Of a DNA stretch of 64,000 nt, positions 61,310 to 64,000 are shown piece by piece. The notes beneath the pieces are model-generated. The model was given only the letters and a program-made list of their open reading frames with translations, was not told where the DNA came from and did no database searches. The stretch is from an uncultured Bacteroidales bacterium (lineage in GTDB: Bacteria; Bacteroidota; Bacteroidia; Bacteroidales; P3): assembly GCA_947165255.1 (NCBI GenBank), contig CAMUZR010000012.1, forward strand, positions 19,775 through 83,774, read 5' to 3'. Positions within the stretch are counted from its first letter, which is position 1. Each line of letters opens with the position of its first letter. A program made the position numbers and the translations under genes.

Positions 61310-62389
61310 ATGGACATTCACTCATTGTATGAAAGAATATGTAATATGCTTCCGATTACTTGGTTGGATGGGGAAGTATTGTCATTTCAAAAGAAATTGT
61401 CAAGTCAATTAGACCAATATTGGGGTTTAATTAAAGAAATTGATATAAAAGATAGACCTGCCGAATGGGATGATATCAAAATTACTATCAAATCTTTGAA
61501 CAAGAAAATAGTAGAAATTATCAACGACGAATATAAAGGATATCATTCGACTGCATTTATGAGCCTTCGAACATTACTTGAAGACAATCGTCCCAATACA
61601 AATTTGCATATTAAAGATAGTCTTATTTTTTACGATTTACCTGAAATGACAAAGACATATCGAATTCGAATGTTTGACTTTGATAAGCGTAAAGGTGTCA
61701 CATTCAAAGATATGTTCCATATTCCATTTGACAAGCGAGGAATCGTAAAAACGGAGCGCTTTAGTATGCCAGGATATCCATGTCTTTATCTTGGTAAAAG
61801 TGCATACGGATGTTGGGAGGAAATGGGTCAACCTTCCGTGGATAATTGCATGGTATCTTGCCTTGAAAATCAGGAAACGGTCAAATTAATTGACCTTAGA
61901 ATACCCACTGAAGCAGCTTTTAGGGATAGGCTTAAGGATTATTTGATTATCCTGCCTATAATCATTTCGTGTATGGTGCAAGTTAAGAACAGTACAGATG
62001 TTTTCAAGGCAGAATACCTTATTCCCCAACTTATCATAGAATGGCTTATTTATCACAACAAATCTGAACACGACAAAATACTAGGTGTTACTTATACATC
62101 TTCTGCCAAGAATAATTCTTTCGGTTTTCCTCCGTATGTTTTTGATAACTATGCGATACCTGCTGTTATGGGCAAAAAAGACTCAAAGTATAGTTCAACA
62201 CTGTGTCGAATCTTCAGAATTACAAATCCCACATGCGATGAATTTGAATCAATCCTTAGAGGTCCATACGCCATAATTGCATATAGCGATCCTGATCCCC
62301 AAGAGGCAGCATACAAAAATTCATTATTTGGTGCATTGGAGAGTGCTTTAAGTGAACGAGAAAGATTTCCATTTAATCATATTATATAG
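61310..62389 (+). CDS. RES-domain protein (ADP-ribosyltransferase fold), putative NAD-consuming effector
   Basis: A 359-residue protein. The N-terminal third is helical (residues 1-100). The C-terminal part carries the RES pattern: TYRIRMFDFDKRKGVTFKDM, FHIPFDKRGIVKTERFSMPG, YPCLYLGKSAYGCWEEMGQP, then AEYLIPQLIIEWLIYHNKSE and KILGVTYTSSAKN, matching the Arg, Tyr, Glu and later strands of RES proteins. Stand-alone RES toxins degrade NAD+. Here no RES-type antitoxin (Xre-like) is adjacent; the protein has its own ATG and 54-nt spacer after the HNH gene. It may be an extra defence effector of the locus. Family assignment is from motif recognition only. Confidence 0.65.
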   Translation: MDIHSLYERICNMLPITWLDGEVLSFQKKLSSQLDQYWGLIKEIDIKDRPAEWDDIKITIKSLNKKIVEIINDEYKGYHSTAFMSLRTLLEDNRPNTNLHIKDSLIFYDLPEMTKTYRIRMFDFDKRKGVTFKDMFHIPFDKRGIVKTERFSMPGYPCLYLGKSAYGCWEEMGQPSVDNCMVSCLENQETVKLIDLRIPTEAAFRDRLKDYLIILPIIISCMVQVKNSTDVFKAEYLIPQLIIEWLIYHNKSEHDKILGVTYTSSAKNNSFGFPPYVFDNYAIPAVMGKKDSKYSSTLCRIFRITNPTCDEFESILRGPYAIIAYSDPDPQEAAYKNSLFGALESALSERERFPFNHII

Positions 62390-62431
62390 CCGGTCTCTGA
62401 GTGGTTAAAACTATTTTACTCATAGATTATA

Positions 62432-62923
62432 ATGTCATATTCAAATGCAATCATTCCCATCAGGTTGACCAGGGAGACAGACCATCCGAAAGAATACCTC
62501 TGCATCACTGGAAATCTTTTCTATATCGGTTTAAAAAAAATACGACAAGATGTCACTTATAGAGGAATGAATTTAGAAAACTATCGCGAATATTGCCTGT
62601 CGATGGGCGAGGATGCTGGCTCCATTGTGCTACCGCCAAAGGTATTGAATGCCCGTTATGTGATGTTGCACAATGGCACAAACGGTACCTTGTTCAAACT
62701 AAAAGGTGCAGGGCCTCGTTTCATGTCGAAAGAAACCCTGCAAAAGAAAGGCTTCGAAACCCTCGGTCATGACTACTACCTAGTTTATACTTTTGATACC
62801 GCACAATCAAAAGACTACAACAACCTTTCCTCTCTTGGTCGGGGAAAACAGACTACCGCTCCATGGTTTGCCACTTGGGAAGAATTGATGAATAATGATA
62901 ATCGCTATGGGAAACGATCATAA
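62432..62923 (+). CDS. Hypothetical protein of the accessory region
   Basis: A 163-residue protein I do not recognise. It has an alternating strand pattern (NAIIPIRLTRETDHPKEYLC, ITGNLFYIGLKKIRQDVTYR, ARYVMLHNGTNGTLFKLKGA) and a C-terminal PWFATWEELMNND. No transmembrane segment or catalytic motif is visible. It follows the RES gene by 42 nt, and its end overlaps the start of the dinD-like remnant by about 17 nt. It may be part of the defence locus or of the decayed segment to its right. Confidence 0.6.
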   Translation: MSYSNAIIPIRLTRETDHPKEYLCITGNLFYIGLKKIRQDVTYRGMNLENYREYCLSMGEDAGSIVLPPKVLNARYVMLHNGTNGTLFKLKGAGPRFMSKETLQKKGFETLGHDYYLVYTFDTAQSKDYNNLSSLGRGKQTTAPWFATWEELMNNDNRYGKRS

Positions 62924-63026
62924 CAACCCAACCCCTTTCACCCCGCAGGAGATGCAATCGTCGTTTGATGCCATCAAGGAGACTGACAGTGAGGGTGGCG
63001 AGTGATGGAATTCGCGGAAGCTGGCA
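62907..63026 (+). pseudogene. dinD-like gene remnant with an in-frame stop
   Basis: MGNDHNNPTPFTPQEMQSSF then DAIKETDSEGGE is the typical N-terminus of Bacteroidota DinD/Bro-N-type proteins. A TGA at 63003-63005 interrupts the frame; immediately after it the frame continues WNSRKLA, matching the next conserved WSxRKLA segment, and then homology ends. The gene is thus both stopped and truncated. Confidence 0.75.
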
Positions 63027-63096
63027 CAAGGAATGGAATATGTACCCCAAAAGGTGTTTTGGGGTACATATCAAACAAATCACATTTTATTTAGAA

Positions 63097-63539
63097 ATGA
63101 CTAACGAAATACAATTCATTCCAAATAATCTTACTGATAATGAAGAGAATGCGCAGGGATTAGCGCAAAATGAGACTATATAGCTGACACAGCGGCTATA
63201 GCGGAGTTATATGGCGTTGATGTCAGGACTATCAACTATCATATCAAGAAGATTTTAGAAGACCATGAGCTGGATGAGAATTCAGTTATCAGAAAATATT
63301 GGATAACTGCATCCGGTGGTAAAACATACAATACCAATCACTATGACTTACATATGATTATCGCTGAGGGTTTCAACGTAAACAACGAACAAATTCTCAA
63401 AGATGCAGGGCGGATTTCCGCGGAGCTTGCCAAGGCTCATGCTGAAAGCGAGTTCGAGAAATTCCGCATCGTGCAAGACCAACTCTACCAAAGCGACTTC
63501 GACCGTTTCCTCCAACTTGAACAATCTGTGAAGGAATAG
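63097..63539 (+). pseudogene. RhuM-family gene broken by frameshift and internal deletion
   Basis: The first 28 codons (TNEIQFIPNNLTDNEENAQG) end in a TAG at 63181-63183. From about 63187 a second frame reads ADTAAIAELYGVDVRTINYH, IKKILEDHELDENSVIRKYW, TASGGKTYNTNHYDLHMIIA, which is the RhuM N-terminal domain, then jumps to the C-terminal end AHAESEFEKFRIVQDQLYQS, ending at 63539. The central RhuM part (the region after IIAxGYR) is missing. RhuM-like genes often sit in restriction or phage-defence islands. Confidence 0.8.
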
Positions 63540-64000
63540 TCACATGACCAGCACCATGGCACCCGAGCATTGGCACCATTATTTGTAATTCTTGTAAGAT
63601 TATCCCTGCCGTTGAATCCTCTATTTCCCAGAGGTATTCTTTCAGTGGGACCTTGCCGGAGGGGAAGAGGATGCCTCCGGAAGTAAGGCAAAGGTTCAGT
63701 TTCCATAGCCACGGCCGAAGAGAAGGCCTCAGATGAATACGTCTGCTTCAACCGCAGGCAGGAGAGAGTCTCCGGCTTTGACAAAGCCGTTCGGACACTG
63801 CATATTGGTGCAGGATGGCTTAATGGTTGCTGGACGGATGCATAACAGTTGCGCAACCAGATATTTTTCAGCATATTGCATTCGAAACGAGTGGGTGTTG
63901 CATCTTTGTGTTATAGAATATTGCTCTTCGTAATTGTCCCAGCGTGGCCTAAATTCCAGTTACAAGTGCAACACTAAGTAGAAAAAAAGAGTACCAAAAT
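63540..64000. other. Right-edge region without a confident gene
   Basis: A plus-strand frame at about 63683-63842 reads SIATAEEKASDEYVCFNRRQ and SGFDKAVRTLHIGAGW before a stop, with a weak likeness to the end of a transposase (DEYxxxFNRR), but too little to name. The remainder to the edge is A/T-rich and ends ACAAGTGCAACACTAAGTAG; no complete ORF is supported. The next gene may start beyond the window. Confidence 0.3.

Noticed and set aside
63683..63842. Possible transposase C-terminus (DEYVCFNRR)
   Set aside because: Only a short stretch resembles a transposase end and no inverted repeats or other domains are present, so no mobile element is called.

Overview
The window looks like a chromosomal segment of a member of the Bacteroidota, probably order Bacteroidales. 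Evidence: three secreted proteins carry type IX secretion (T9SS) type A C-terminal sorting domains; there is an S46 dipeptidyl-peptidase; the mraZ-to-ftsZ cluster has the Bacteroidota gene order; and many intergenic regions carry the Bacteroidota-type promoter (TTTG, about 20 nt, then TAnnTTTG) while Shine-Dalgarno sequences are rare. The core is moderately GC-rich; the right end, from about 54.9 kb, is visibly more AT-rich. No species can be named from sequence alone.

Layout. 1-7.3 kb: a minus-strand block with a TPR lipoprotein, a DUF4292 lipoprotein, a LolA-like secreted protein, tadA, a sugar nucleotidyltransferase, a THUMP-like methyltransferase, a small ORF, a VOC protein and a secreted protein cut by the left edge. 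7.7-13.0 kb: two tandem paralogous T9SS cargo proteins with near-identical patches. 13.1-18.6 kb (minus): yicC, apbE, a repeat-bearing T9SS protein, rlmD and rpmH. 18.8-25.5 kb (plus): a secG-linked TPR-like protein, secG, a RecD-like helicase, an in-frame rpoN::M23-peptidase fusion, fmt and an HU gene. 25.8-28.0 kb (minus): a DPP7-like S46 peptidase. 28.4-43.4 kb: the division and cell-wall cluster mraZ-rsmH-ftsL-ftsI-murE-mraY-[murD remnant]-ftsW-murG-murC-ftsQ-ftsA-ftsZ, followed by a DMT transporter and mnmA. 45.5-46.5 kb (minus): a three-gene DUF3791/small/DUF3990 toxin-antitoxin-like cassette and a truncated surface-protein remnant. 47.5-53.6 kb: a DUF4159 gene, rsmE and a very large secreted protein of unknown function. 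53.9-54.9 kb: a MITE-like element with perfect 18-bp inverted ends, then two tRNA-Leu genes.

The accessory region starts after the tRNAs. From 55.5 kb there is a tightly overlapping operon: a C5 cytosine methyltransferase, a double-GHKL ATPase (MORC/HSP90-like N-terminus, coiled coil, histidine-kinase-like C-terminus), a receiver-domain protein, a CHAT/caspase-like putative protease with a His-Cys pair, and the 20-codon stump of a second C5 methyltransferase. An HNH endonuclease, a RES-domain (ADP-ribosyltransferase-fold) protein and a hypothetical gene follow, then broken dinD-like and rhuM-like genes. I infer a restriction-modification-based defence locus in which a cytoplasmic two-component-like module may control a protease and/or nuclease effector. 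This is the best candidate for an undescribed system. Two other points stand out: murD survives in the cell-wall cluster only as a degenerate C-terminal domain, so the essential ligase must be encoded elsewhere; and sigma-54 is joined without a stop codon to a secreted, LysM-ending M23 peptidase. All functional assignments rest on motif recognition by eye; no database search was possible.
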